A DNA stretch of 64,000 nt from Halorubrum distributum JCM 10118 (GTDB taxonomy: Archaea; Halobacteriota; Halobacteria; Halobacteriales; Haloferacaceae), in contig NZ_AOJN01000018.1 in the NCBI RefSeq assembly GCF_000337335.1, forward strand, positions 56,558 through 120,557, given 5' to 3'. The translations under genes and the position numbers were made by a program. Shown piece by piece: positions 17,039 to 26,094 of this stretch (positions within the stretch are counted from its first letter, which is position 1; every line of letters begins with the position of its first letter). The notes under the pieces were generated by a model. That model had not been told where the DNA came from, made no database searches, and worked only from the letters and a program-made list of their open reading frames with translations.

Positions 17039-17683
17039 CTACCGGCCGAACCGGCGCTGCCGGTTCTGGTAGTCCAACACCGCCCGGAGGTACTCGCGCC
17101 TGCGGAAGTCCCGCCAGTTCACGTCGGTGAAGTACAGCTCCGCGTACACCGACTGCCAGATGGCGAAGTCGGAGAGCCGCTCGGCGCCGGTCTTGATGAC
17201 CAGGTCGGGCTCCTCGGGGAACAGCAGCCGCTCCGCGACGTCGGTCTCGTCGATGGCCTCGGGTGTTATCTCGCCGGCCGCGACGTCGCTCGCGAGTTCG
17301 CGGACCGCGCCGGCGAACTCCGCTTTGCCGCCGAGCCCGACCAGGATTCGGACCGGGGCGTCGTCGGACTCCGTCGCCGCGTCCGGGCCCCCCTGCTCCG
17401 GCGACCCGTCGACTTCCGGACCGCGGACCACGGTCTCTGCCGGTATGTCGAGCCGCCGTAACTCACGGACGAGCGTCGGGGCGACCGCGCGGTCGAGGAC
17501 GGAGACGGAGACGGTGACGCGCTCCGCGCCGTACTCGAACGCCCAGCCGATCGCCGACGAGAGCGTGTCGAACGCGCCGTCGGCGAGGAGGTCGCGCTCG
17601 GTGAGCACCAAGGCGACGTGTGCCGGGGGCTCGGCGTCGTGGAGGCGGTGGCGCGTCGCGAGGTAGGCGTCGTAGAGACCCAC
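17039..17683 (-). CDS. cis-Prenyltransferase homologue (UppS-like) lacking the N-terminal catalytic motif
   Basis: A 214-aa protein whose C-terminal third matches undecaprenyl diphosphate synthases: PDLVIKTGAERLSDFAIWQS then YAELYFTDVNWRDF. The start, however, reads PAHVALVLTERDLLADGAF where active enzymes have the DGNxRWA motif with the essential Asp, and that motif is missing. It may therefore be an accessory subunit, as in heteromeric cis-prenyltransferases (DHDDS/NgBR type), or have a changed function. It is convergent with pit and divergent from a small membrane protein gene. Polyprenol is needed for N-glycosylation in haloarchaea. Confidence 0.8.
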   Translation of the reverse strand: MGLYDAYLATRHRLHDAEPPAHVALVLTERDLLADGAFDTLSSAIGWAFEYGAERVTVSVSVLDRAVAPTLVRELRRLDIPAETVVRGPEVDGSPEQGGPDAATESDDAPVRILVGLGGKAEFAGAVRELASDVAAGEITPEAIDETDVAERLLFPEEPDLVIKTGAERLSDFAIWQSVYAELYFTDVNWRDFRRREYLRAVLDYQNRQRRFGR

Positions 17684-17762
17684 GTGGGGAGGATCCGGTC
17701 GCGCCTATAAATGGCTTCCCGCCGACGAGGGGTTTAATTCGCCGACGCGCCTACCGCGTGTG

Positions 17763-18302
17763 ATGGCAGAGAGCTACCGCGGGGTGTTCGGCGCGATCCC
17801 CTACGCGTTCCGCGCGACCGAGTCGTGGACCATGCGCGCGTACGCCGCGCTCGGCGCGCTGGCGGCCGCGTTCGCGGCGCTGTTGTTCACCTCCGCCTTG
17901 GTCGTCTGGATGGCCGAAACGGTCTCGGCGCAGGGTGGGACCTTTCTCTTCTCTCGATCGCTGTTCGTAGTTGCCGGGCTGGCCACCGTCGGCCCGCTGC
18001 TCGCGCCGATCCTGTTCGTCGCTCGTCGCCACCGCCGCGGCGACCGCGTCGCGCCGACGTACGACCGGTGGATGGGGATCGCCGGCTTCCTGTTCCTCGT
18101 CTCGCTGTTCGTCGCACTAGTTATCTCTACGCCGCAAGACCTCCAGCAGACCGAGTCCGCCGTTGTCGGCGCGCTGTACGCGCTCCCGCAGTTAGCCGGG
18201 TTCGTCCCGCCCGTGGCGGCGGCGCTCGCGATCTTCGCAACCCATTTCAGACTTCGGGGCGGGTCGGACGCCGACGCGGCCGTCGACGAGGTGTCCGCGT
18301 GA
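17763..18302 (+). CDS. Four-helix membrane protein, unknown function
   Basis: A 179-aa protein with four predicted transmembrane segments (about residues 27-50, 68-88, 105-123 and 135-160) and a short acidic cytoplasmic tail. The loop YDRWMGIAGF after RRHRRGDRVAP is the most conserved-looking part. I do not recognise a functional family. It starts at the ATG at 17763 (a GTG directly before it is less likely) and is followed closely by a DUF5812 gene. Confidence 0.75.
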   Translation: MAESYRGVFGAIPYAFRATESWTMRAYAALGALAAAFAALLFTSALVVWMAETVSAQGGTFLFSRSLFVVAGLATVGPLLAPILFVARRHRRGDRVAPTYDRWMGIAGFLFLVSLFVALVISTPQDLQQTESAVVGALYALPQLAGFVPPVAAALAIFATHFRLRGGSDADAAVDEVSA

Positions 18303-18363
18303 GCGACGAGTCGCCGGCCGCGGCTCGAAAGCCGGAAGTCGTCGGGGCGACTACCGCGGCGCA

Positions 18364-18834
18364 ATGACCGACGAGAAGGAGAGCACGTTCCTCGTCACGC
18401 ACGTCGAGAGCGACTCGGCCGTGCTGAAGGACGTCCACGACGGACAGGTACACACGCTGAGCTCGAACCCCGGCCTCGACGTCGACGACGCCGTGGAGGC
18501 GACCGTCGCCCCCGACCCCCCGATGGAGGTGACCTACCAGGTGATCGAGGTCGCGGAGCGCCGGCCGCTGTCGATCGAGGAGAGCCCGGAGCCGCCGACC
18601 GTCCACGAGCGCGAGCTCGCCGCGGAGACCGAGACCGGGGAGCTCGCCCGGGAGGAGCGCGCGGGCGTCGGCGAGGTGCACGTGCTGACGCCGCCGGAGT
18701 CGGAGACGGAGGCGGCGGTCGCCGACGTGATAGACGACCGCGAGGGGACGCTCTCGCGCGCCGCTCGGCTCGGCGTGAACCGCGTCGAGATACGCGCGGA
18801 GCCGGGCGTCGTGGCGGTCCGATACCTCCCGTAG
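18364..18834 (+). CDS. DUF5812 family protein
   Basis: A 156-aa acidic protein typical of haloarchaea. It begins with a beta-rich segment (KESTFLVTHVESDSAVLKDVHDGQVHTLSSN) that looks like a small barrel, and ends with a second domain (VGEVHVLTPPESETEAAVADVIDD...VEIRAEPGVVAVRYLP). The name is by family resemblance; no biochemical role is known to me. It lies just upstream of secF on the same strand with a short gap, so co-transcription is possible. Confidence 0.75.
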   Translation: MTDEKESTFLVTHVESDSAVLKDVHDGQVHTLSSNPGLDVDDAVEATVAPDPPMEVTYQVIEVAERRPLSIEESPEPPTVHERELAAETETGELAREERAGVGEVHVLTPPESETEAAVADVIDDREGTLSRAARLGVNRVEIRAEPGVVAVRYLP

Positions 18835-18905
18835 CGAGGGCGACCGAGCCGCCGCGGCCTCGCAGATAAGAAGGCTTATTCGCGCCCGCGGAGGAAGCGG
18901 TGGTT

Positions 18906-19802
18906 ATGGTAGTGATCGAGGTGCCGGAGGTCAACTACACCGACTACTCGAACCGGCAGCTCGCGGCGGTGCCGCTCGCGTTTCTGGTCCTCGCGCTGGC
19001 GATCATCGGCGGCTGGGTCGTCGCCACCGGTGCGCCGGCGAACATGGGGCTGGAGTTCACCGGCGGCGTCGAACTGCGAGTCGCAGCCGACGGAGGCGAT
19101 GTCGAACAGCAGGTTCAGACGGCGTTTGACCGCGAGCCCGACTCGGTCCGGACGATTCTGAGCGACGACGTCGACGAGGGGAGGGTCGTCGTCGTTACGT
19201 TCCAGGCGACGGAAAACGATCCGGAGGGGTTCGCGAGTAACCTCCAAGACCAAGCCGACGCGGCCGGGTTTACCACGTTAGCGGTCGATCAGGTGTCGGC
19301 GAGCTTCGCGAGCGACACCGCGCGGACCGCGCTCTTCGGCGTGGCGCTCGCGTTCCTCGGGATGAGCGTGCTCGTGTTCGCGCTGTTCCGGACGTTCGTC
19401 CCCTCGCTCGCGGTCGTCGCGTCCGCGTTCTCCGACCTCGTCATCCCGATCGCGGCGATGAACCTCCTCGGCATCGAGATGACGCTCGGAACGATCGCGG
19501 CGCTTTTGATGATCATCGGGTACAGCGTCGACTCGGACATCCTGTTGAACGACTCCGTGCTGCGGCGGACCGGCGAGTTCTACGAGTCGGTCAGCCGCGC
19601 GATGCGGACGGGGGTGACGATGACGCTCACCTCCATCGCCGCGATGGTCGTGATGGCTATCGTCGCCTCGGTGTTCGGCGTCGGACTCCTCCGTGACATC
19701 GGGATCATCCTCTCGATCGGGCTCTGCGCCGACCTGATGAACACGTACCTGCTGAACGTCTCGCTGCTTCGCTGGTACAAGTTCGAGGGGGTGGCCCGGT
19801 AA
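18906..19802 (+). CDS. secF: Protein translocase subunit SecF
   Basis: An RND-type membrane protein of 298 aa with six transmembrane helices. The first-helix exit motif GLEFTGGVELR is near residue 55, and the conserved VSASFASDTARTALFGVALA is near 135-155. The SecF motif DSDILLNDSVLRR is near 205-220. With SecD it uses the ion gradient to help late steps of Sec export. The ATG at 18906 is preferred over a GTG six bases earlier. Its stop overlaps the secD start by 1 nt (TAATG). The secF-secD order is the archaeal one. Confidence 0.95.
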   Translation: MVVIEVPEVNYTDYSNRQLAAVPLAFLVLALAIIGGWVVATGAPANMGLEFTGGVELRVAADGGDVEQQVQTAFDREPDSVRTILSDDVDEGRVVVVTFQATENDPEGFASNLQDQADAAGFTTLAVDQVSASFASDTARTALFGVALAFLGMSVLVFALFRTFVPSLAVVASAFSDLVIPIAAMNLLGIEMTLGTIAALLMIIGYSVDSDILLNDSVLRRTGEFYESVSRAMRTGVTMTLTSIAAMVVMAIVASVFGVGLLRDIGIILSIGLCADLMNTYLLNVSLLRWYKFEGVAR

Positions 19803-21406
19803 TGCTCGAACCGATCAAGGAGAACTGGCGGATCCTGCTGCTGGTCGTCGTCGTGCTCGGGTCGACGGTAGCGCTGTTCGGGCCCGGGTTCGGTCCGGAG
19901 CCGGCGCCCGGCGAGAACGCGAGCGAGGCCCAACAGGGGATCACGAACCTCCAGTACGGCCTCGACTTGGCGGGCGGGACCCGCGTCCGCGCGCCGCTCT
20001 CGGGGTACACCGCCACCGACGTGGCGCTCGGGGGTGAGAGTCCCGAGGCGGTCGCGGATGCGGTCGCGGCCGAGTTGGACAACGCCTCGACCCGGAACGT
20101 CGGCGTCGTCCCCGACGAGAGCGCGGTGGAGGTCACGGATCCCACCGTGACCGAGTCCCAGTTCCGGGCCGCGATGGACGCCGCCGGCTACGAGTACGGC
20201 GGGATCCGCTCGGGCGTCACGCAGGAGACCCGCGACGAGACGATGAACGTCATCCAGGGGAAGATCAACGAGGCGGGGCTCTCCGGCGGGAGCGTCCAGC
20301 AGGTCCAGTCGATCACCGGCGAGTACTTCATCCTCGTCGAGGTTCCGGGGCAGGGTCGGCAGGAAGTGATCGACCTCCTCGAAGAGCGCGGGACCGTCCG
20401 GATCGACATCGCGTACACCGACGGGAACGGGACCGCCGTTCAGGAGGGTGCGCTGATCCAGGGCGACTTCGACGAGATCGGGACCGCGACGCAAAGCGAC
20501 CGCGGCCCGGGGGCGTACGTGCCCGTCACCGTCCGCAACAGCGACGACGACGGCCAGTCGCCGGCGCACGCCTTCCAAGACGCGGTCGCGCAGCGCGGCT
20601 TCCCGGACGCGTACGAGACGCAGGCGGACCAGTGCGGGTACAACTCCGAGACCGGCGAGATAGAAGAGGTGAACGGGGATCGGAACCCGTGTCTCCTGCT
20701 CGTCGTCGACGGCGAGGTCATCAACTCCTTCGGGATGGACTCCGGCCTCGCGGACGACATGGGCACCGGCTCGTGGGCGGAGACCGGGCGGTTCCGGCTC
20801 ACGACCGGGGAGTTCGCAGAGGCCCAGCAGATCTCGCTGAACCTCCGCGCCGGCGCGCTCCCGGCCGACCTCGACATCAGCGGCGAGGGCACCTCCTCGT
20901 CCATCTCGGCCTCCCAGGGGGAGAACTTCCGGACGTACTCGCTCATCATCGGGGTGCTCTCGGTGTTCGCGGTCGCCGGGATGGTGTTCCTCCGCTACCG
21001 CGAACCGCGGGTCGCCCTGCCGATGATCGTCACGGCGCTGGCCGAGGTGTACACGCTGCTCGGGTTCGCGGCGCTGCTCGGCTACCCGCTCGAACTCGCG
21101 GTGATCGCGGGCTTCATCGCCGTGGTCGGGACCGGGGTCGACGACCTCGTCATCATCGCCGACCAGGTGATGAGCGAGGGCGACGTGAGCTCCCGGACGG
21201 TGTTCGACTCGCGGTTCCGACAGGCGTTCTGGGTCATCGGCGCGGCCGCGGCGACGACGATCATCGCGATGTCGCCGCTGATGGTGCTGTCGCTCGGGGA
21301 CCTCTCCGGGTTCGCCATCTTCACCGTCCTCGGCGTGCTGATAGGCGTGCTGATCACCCGCCCCGCGTACGGCGACATCCTGCGCCGCCTGCTGACGGTC
21401 AGGTAA
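19802..21406 (+). CDS. secD: Protein translocase subunit SecD
   Basis: The SecD partner, 534 aa: one N-terminal helix, then LQYGLDLAGGTRVRAPL (the conserved D1 motif). A large extracytoplasmic P1-like region follows (about residues 60-375), then five C-terminal helices from about residue 380. The conserved AVIAGFIAVVGTGVDDLVII near 440 is the RND D4 motif. It is translationally coupled to secF. A 177-bp AT-richer gap follows before the DtxR gene. Confidence 0.95.
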   Translation: MLEPIKENWRILLLVVVVLGSTVALFGPGFGPEPAPGENASEAQQGITNLQYGLDLAGGTRVRAPLSGYTATDVALGGESPEAVADAVAAELDNASTRNVGVVPDESAVEVTDPTVTESQFRAAMDAAGYEYGGIRSGVTQETRDETMNVIQGKINEAGLSGGSVQQVQSITGEYFILVEVPGQGRQEVIDLLEERGTVRIDIAYTDGNGTAVQEGALIQGDFDEIGTATQSDRGPGAYVPVTVRNSDDDGQSPAHAFQDAVAQRGFPDAYETQADQCGYNSETGEIEEVNGDRNPCLLLVVDGEVINSFGMDSGLADDMGTGSWAETGRFRLTTGEFAEAQQISLNLRAGALPADLDISGEGTSSSISASQGENFRTYSLIIGVLSVFAVAGMVFLRYREPRVALPMIVTALAEVYTLLGFAALLGYPLELAVIAGFIAVVGTGVDDLVIIADQVMSEGDVSSRTVFDSRFRQAFWVIGAAAATTIIAMSPLMVLSLGDLSGFAIFTVLGVLIGVLITRPAYGDILRRLLTVR

Positions 21407-21583
21407 CCCGGCTCGGGCTCCGCGGTCACCCGTTTTCCGGTCAAATGCGACGTTCGATCAGTTGTCACGCCTCCGGAGCGCTATTTTTCTCGTTCGTGAT
21501 CCCGAAGGGGCCGCCGCCGGAGCTCCGTCAGAGACTGAACGACGACCCGACAAACTATTAATTTAGATCCATCAAAAGCAGGT

Positions 21584-22288
21584 ATGCCGACCGACGCCGT
21601 CGAGGACTACCTCAAGGCGATCTACCGGATCGAGTCGCGGGCGGGGCCGCCCGTCTCCACCTCGCAGATCGCGGGGGCGCTCGACAAGACCCCCGCGACC
21701 GTGACGAGCATGGTGGAGACGCTCTCCGAGCGGGGCCTGCTCTCCCGCGAGAAGTACACTGGCGTCGAGCTGACGCCCGCCGGCGAGGTCGCCGCGCTGG
21801 AGGTCGTGCGCCGGCACCGGCTCATCGAGGCGTTCCTCGCCGAACAGCTGGACTACGAGCCGACCGAGGTGCACGACGAGGCCGACGCGCTCGAACACCA
21901 CGTCAGCGAGGAGTTCACTCGGCGCGTCGAGCGCCTCCTCGACTACCCCGCCGCCGACCCGCACGGGGACCCGATCCCGCCGGCGGACCTGTCGACGCCG
22001 GAGGACGCCGGCACCGCGCTCGTCGCGGCCTTAGCGCCCGGCGAACGGGGCACGGTCGCCCGCATCAGCGACCGCGACCCCGACGTGTTGGAGTTCCTCG
22101 TCGACGCGGGGATCACCCCGGGCACGACCGTCGAGGTCGTCGACGTGGCCTCCTTCGGGTTGGTCACCGTCCGGACGAGCGACGGCGACGAACACGGACT
22201 ACCGGAGGCGGTCGCGGACCGCGTGTACGTCCGCCGCGCCGCGGAGTCGAGCGCCGCCGGCGACGGCCAGGAGGCGAGCGACGCATGA
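21584..22288 (+). CDS. DtxR/MntR-family metal-dependent transcriptional regulator
   Basis: A 234-aa regulator with an N-terminal winged helix (VEDYLKAIYRIESR, then STSQIAGALDKTPATVTSMVETLSERGL, residues 5-50). It has metal-binding/dimerisation helices with the E...H pattern (AEQLDYEPTEVHDEADALEHHVSEE, residues 85-110). A C-terminal SH3-like FeoA domain follows (LAPGERGTVARISDRD onward, residues 145-220). It probably senses Mn2+ or Fe2+. The ATTAATTTAGATC stretch about 25-40 nt upstream is the probable promoter or operator. Its stop overlaps the next gene by 4 nt, a UPF0016 transporter, which suggests that the pair controls Mn2+ export. Confidence 0.92.
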   Translation: MPTDAVEDYLKAIYRIESRAGPPVSTSQIAGALDKTPATVTSMVETLSERGLLSREKYTGVELTPAGEVAALEVVRRHRLIEAFLAEQLDYEPTEVHDEADALEHHVSEEFTRRVERLLDYPAADPHGDPIPPADLSTPEDAGTALVAALAPGERGTVARISDRDPDVLEFLVDAGITPGTTVEVVDVASFGLVTVRTSDGDEHGLPEAVADRVYVRRAAESSAAGDGQEASDA

Positions 22289-22986
22289 CCGGCTACGTCG
22301 AGATCCTCGTCGTCGCGTTCGCCGCCCAGCTGGCGGTGCTCCCGGGCGAGAAGGTCCAGCTGATGATCGCCGGGCTCGCGACGAAGTACGACCCGAAGAT
22401 CGTCGTCGCCGCCGCGGGGTCCGCGTTCGCCGGGTGGACCGCCGTCGAGATCGCGTTCGGGCAGGCGCTCCAGTCGGCGCTGCCGCCGCTCGTGCTCAAC
22501 GCCGTGACGGCGGTCCTGTTCTTCGTCTTCGCGGTCCTCCTGTACCGCTCCGCACCGCCCCGCGGGACGAGCCCCGAGGCGGAGCGCACGGACGGCGGGA
22601 TGGCCGCGTTCGACGACCTCTCGCTGCCGGGGCGGCTCGACCGGTACTCGGGGTCGCTCGGCGGCTTCCTGCCCATCTTCGCGCTCACCGCGACCGGCGA
22701 GTTCGGCGACAAGACCCAGCTCGTCACGATCGGCTTAGCGGTCCAGTACGGGGCGACATCCGCCATCTGGTTCGGCGAGATGTTCGCGATCATTCCGGTG
22801 AGCCTCGCGAACGCCTACTTCTTCCACAAGTTCGCCGGGCGGGTCGACATGCGGCTCGCGCACCTGGGCTCCGCGCTGCTGTTCGCCTTCTTCGGCGCGG
22901 ACACCGTGTTGGCGATCGCGACCGGCTTCTCGGTGTGGGAGGCGTTCGTCGGGGCGGTCGGCGGCCTCGTCGGCGGGCTGATCTGA
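22285..22986 (+). CDS. UPF0016/GDT1-family cation transporter (probable Mn2+ exporter)
   Basis: A 233-aa membrane protein with about six helices in two halves joined by a hydrophilic loop (residues 95-125). The second half has the family motif E-x-G-D-K-T (GEFGDKTQ, near residue 138). The first half has only PGEKVQL near residue 20, so its copy of the motif is degenerate. Members such as MneA, GDT1 and TMEM165 move Mn2+ or Ca2+. The ATGA overlap with a DtxR-type regulator supports a metal role, with Mn2+ as the best guess. Confidence 0.88.
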   Translation: MTGYVEILVVAFAAQLAVLPGEKVQLMIAGLATKYDPKIVVAAAGSAFAGWTAVEIAFGQALQSALPPLVLNAVTAVLFFVFAVLLYRSAPPRGTSPEAERTDGGMAAFDDLSLPGRLDRYSGSLGGFLPIFALTATGEFGDKTQLVTIGLAVQYGATSAIWFGEMFAIIPVSLANAYFFHKFAGRVDMRLAHLGSALLFAFFGADTVLAIATGFSVWEAFVGAVGGLVGGLI

Positions 22987-23017
22987 GAACACCGCGGCGC
23001 CGGCCCCTCGAACCGGC

Positions 23018-23749
23018 TCAGAACTCGTCGAGCGCCGACTGCTCGGCGGCCGCCAGCGCGTCCTCGCAGGTGCTCCACGACGCGCGCGCGCAGTCGGGCA
23101 GCGTCCCGTGGTCGCCGACGTACGCGGCGAGGAACGACCGCGTCGCCGGGTCGCTCGGGTAGCCGCTCCCGAGGTCGTCGTATCCCGGATACGCGGCGTC
23201 GATCTCAGCCATCGCGGCGTCGCGGACCGTCTTGGCGACGACGCTCGCCGCGCCCACGACGGGGTCGTCCTCGTCGGCGCCGTGGGCGGCCGTCACGTCG
23301 ACGGTGGGGAGGCGATGGCCCTCCTCGGAGGCTCCGTTTTCATCGTCCCCCGCGGCCGCTTCTCCCCCCTCCGCGACGAACCGCGCGAGCCGCTCCGCGA
23401 ACCGCTCCTCGCTCGTGTCGCCCGCGTCGGCGACGACGCGGACCGGTTCGTCGACGCCGGCGGGGAGGGCCGCGAGCGCGTCGACGACCGCCCGCGCCTG
23501 CCCGCGGACGGTGAGCGTGTTCATGTCGGTGTCCGGACGGTCGATCTGGGCGGGCTCGACGCGGGCGACGCCGACCGCGACGTCGGGGTCGCCACTGAGA
23601 GCCGCGGCCATCTCCTCGCGCCGCGCCGGCGCGATCCGCTTCGAGTCGTCCACGTCGGCCGGGAGGCTCGCGGGGGCGGCGATCACCGCCGCCGCGACCA
23701 TCGGTCCGAGCGCGGGCCCCTTGCCGGCCTCGTCGACGCCGAGGTACAC
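23018..23749 (-). CDS. rnhB: Ribonuclease HII
   Basis: A 243-aa RNase H-fold enzyme that cuts the RNA strand of RNA-DNA hybrids, including single ribonucleotides. The N-terminal GVDEAGKGPALGPM holds the first catalytic Asp-Glu, DDSKRIAPARR is the type-2 motif, and the Asp in EIDAAYPGYDDLGSGYPSDP with the preceding SVVAKTVRD completes the site. An acidic insert (EGGEAAAGDDENG) near residue 140 is a haloadaptation. It is convergent with the UPF0016 gene. Confidence 0.95.
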   Translation of the reverse strand: MYLGVDEAGKGPALGPMVAAAVIAAPASLPADVDDSKRIAPARREEMAAALSGDPDVAVGVARVEPAQIDRPDTDMNTLTVRGQARAVVDALAALPAGVDEPVRVVADAGDTSEERFAERLARFVAEGGEAAAGDDENGASEEGHRLPTVDVTAAHGADEDDPVVGAASVVAKTVRDAAMAEIDAAYPGYDDLGSGYPSDPATRSFLAAYVGDHGTLPDCARASWSTCEDALAAAEQSALDEF

Positions 23750-23797
23750 GCGTGGCTGGTCGGCGTGCGTGCGGAAATAGCTTCAGAAAGGACGCGC

Positions 23798-24169
23798 TCA
23801 GTCGAGCAGGACCGCGTTGACCTGGCCGGTCTGGCCGGGGCGGGAGGTGACGCGCGCGCGGCCGGCGGACGTCTCGATGATGGCGCCCTTCGTGACGATG
23901 TTCCGGCGGGCGTAGTTGACGTTCGCGGGGTTGTCGGCGACGTTCTCGATCTCGGCCTCGCTGACCTCGCCGTCGTCGGCGACCTGCGCGACGTTCGTCG
24001 AGAGCGCGCGGACCTTCTTGTCCGTGCCGCGGGCGTCGATGTACTGGAGGCTCGTCTCGCCCACCGTGGTCTCGGCGGGCTCGCGGCCGAGCTGGTGGCG
24101 TTTCTTGTTCGAGGCGTGCTTGAGTCGGCCGCCGGTCCGCTTGCGCGCGGAGCGTCCCTGGTCTTTCAT
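23798..24169 (-). CDS. rps8e: Ribosomal protein S8e
   Basis: A 123-aa protein of the archaeal and eukaryotic S8e family, small-subunit ribosomal. The basic N-terminus (MKDQGRSARKRTGGRLKHA) and the C-terminal RNIVTKGAIIETSAGRARVTS match the family. The very long frame that contains it continues upstream in a non-genuine reading, and the true start is the ATG at 24169. It is located between rnhB and a K+ channel gene and is transcribed with rnhB in the same direction. Confidence 0.95.
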   Translation of the reverse strand: MKDQGRSARKRTGGRLKHASNKKRHQLGREPAETTVGETSLQYIDARGTDKKVRALSTNVAQVADDGEVSEAEIENVADNPANVNYARRNIVTKGAIIETSAGRARVTSRPGQTGQVNAVLLD

Positions 24170-24294
24170 ACGGGTACGAACAGCCAGCGAATACTTGAAC
24201 CGTTCGACTCGTCCCGGCGGGATCGGCGGCGCGAGCGGGGGCAGCGCCGCGACCCCGACGGGTGGCCCGGGCCGAATTCGCGAGGGGACCCGGC

Positions 24295-25929
24295 TCAGGC
24301 GAACGCGCGCTCGAACGCCCGGACCCCCTCGTCCGTGCCGGCGACGACGAGCTCGTCGCCCCGCTCGATCCGCGTCTCCGGGCCCACGTCGGTGACGAGG
24401 CCGTCGCCGCGCTCGACGGCGATGACGGTACAGCCGGTGGTCTCGCGGACGGCCGCCTGCCCGATCGTCCGGCCGTTCAGGGCGGGCGCCTCGCTCTTGA
24501 CGACCTCGACGTGGGTGTCCAGCGAGAGCACGTCGCGGTCCGTGAGGACGGCCGACGCCGACATCCGCCCGGTCACCGTCGAGAGGGAGAGGACGTAGTC
24601 GGCGCCGGCCCGGTGCATCTTCGGCACGCTCTCGGGGTCCTCGACCCGCGCGAGCAGCTCCACGTTCGGCGCCAGATCGCGGACCACGAGCGTCGAGAAC
24701 TCGGCCGTCGTGTCGTCGGGAAGGGCGAGGACGACGGTGCGCGCGTTGGCGACGCCGGCCTCCCGCAGCGTCTCCGGGTCGGTCGCGTCGCCGACCACGT
24801 CGATCGCCTCGCCGCCGTCGCGGTCGACGACGGTCACCGGGAGGTCGGCCGCTTCGAGGGCGTTCACGACGGTCTTCCCGACTTGGCCGTACCCGACGAC
24901 GAGGGTTTCTCCCGCGCCGAACCGGCGGGCCGCCGAGTTGGTCAGGTCGACGAGCCGCTCCACCTGCCCCTCGGTCCCCGAGACGAGCAGAACTGTCCCC
25001 GCGGACAGCGTCGCGTCCGGCGGCGGCGCCGCCTCGAACGCCCCGTTGAACCACGCGCCGATCACGTCGACGCCCGTGCGCTCGCCGATCCGGCTCCCCG
25101 CGAGCGTCGACCCTGCGAGGCCGCTCCCGTGGTGGATCGACACCTCCGCGATCCGCAGGTCGCCGACCGCCACCGCCTCGTCGAGGTCGGTCCGCACCGC
25201 CGTCGTCACCTTCGAGGCGAGGCTCTCCCCGAGCAGCGACCGCGGGGAGAGCACCTCGTCCGCGCCGGCGAGCCGGTGGTACCGCTCGCGGCTCGGGTCC
25301 TCGACGACGCTTATCGCGCGGACGTCCGTCGACAGCTCCTTCGCGGCGAGGACGATGCTCGCGTCCACCCGGTCGGAGACGTCGGTGACGAGGGCGCGCG
25401 CGTCCGTCAGCCGCGCGCTCGAGAGCCCGTCGGTCGTCTCGGGGTCGGCCCGGATGACCGTGTGGCCCGCCTCGTACAGCGCCAGCGCCCGCTCGGGATC
25501 GGGCTCGACGACCACGTACGGGACCGCTTCCGACTCGAACTCGTCCAAGAGCGCGTCGGAGCGCGTGGTGTCGGAACAGACCACGACGTGCCCCTCGGCG
25601 TCGCCCTCCAGCGACCGGGGAACGCTCGTCGCGAACGCGGACTCGAGGAGCGGGGTCGCGACGACCGGGAGCGCGCCGATGAGCAGCATCATCCCGACGA
25701 GGTCCATCACGGCGACGAACGCGTGCATCTGCTGGCTCTGCCACGACGACGAGTCGCCTCCGAACCCGGTCGTCGTGAACATCTCGATCGCGAACTGGAA
25801 CGACTCGATCAGAGTCCGGGGGTCGTCTTCGAAGGCGCTCATCCCCCACTGGTAGGCGACGGCGGTGAACGTGAGCATGACGCCGAGAAAGACCGCGTAC
25901 AACACGACCCGCCGCTTCCACGTGTCCAT
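24295..25929 (-). CDS. Potassium channel-family protein with tandem RCK (TrkA-N/TrkA-C) domains
   Basis: A 544-aa protein. N-terminal membrane helices (about 8-25 and 72-92) flank a pore loop with selectivity filter TTTGFGG (near residue 52). Two cytoplasmic RCK repeats follow: TrkA-N HVVVCSDTTRSD (near 110) with TrkA-C to about 320, and TrkA-N ETLVVGYGQVGKTVV (near 335) with TrkA-C to the end. The second NAD-binding motif GxGxxG is intact; the first (VCSDTT) is degenerate. It is likely a ligand-gated K+ channel or MthK-like protein for osmotic balance. Confidence 0.9.
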   Translation of the reverse strand: MDTWKRRVVLYAVFLGVMLTFTAVAYQWGMSAFEDDPRTLIESFQFAIEMFTTTGFGGDSSSWQSQQMHAFVAVMDLVGMMLLIGALPVVATPLLESAFATSVPRSLEGDAEGHVVVCSDTTRSDALLDEFESEAVPYVVVEPDPERALALYEAGHTVIRADPETTDGLSSARLTDARALVTDVSDRVDASIVLAAKELSTDVRAISVVEDPSRERYHRLAGADEVLSPRSLLGESLASKVTTAVRTDLDEAVAVGDLRIAEVSIHHGSGLAGSTLAGSRIGERTGVDVIGAWFNGAFEAAPPPDATLSAGTVLLVSGTEGQVERLVDLTNSAARRFGAGETLVVGYGQVGKTVVNALEAADLPVTVVDRDGGEAIDVVGDATDPETLREAGVANARTVVLALPDDTTAEFSTLVVRDLAPNVELLARVEDPESVPKMHRAGADYVLSLSTVTGRMSASAVLTDRDVLSLDTHVEVVKSEAPALNGRTIGQAAVRETTGCTVIAVERGDGLVTDVGPETRIERGDELVVAGTDEGVRAFERAFA

Positions 25930-26094
25930 CGAGCCGCGATACGTCGCGGCCGTACAAAAACGGGGGGACTCGTCCGGCTCGGCCGTCGCGGACCGGTCGG
26001 CCGGGTACTCGACCGTCGGCGGTCGGCCGATCGGACCGCCCTGACGTCGGACCGAAGTTCGATGGTTTAAGTTCCGGGGGCCGAACCGTCACCC

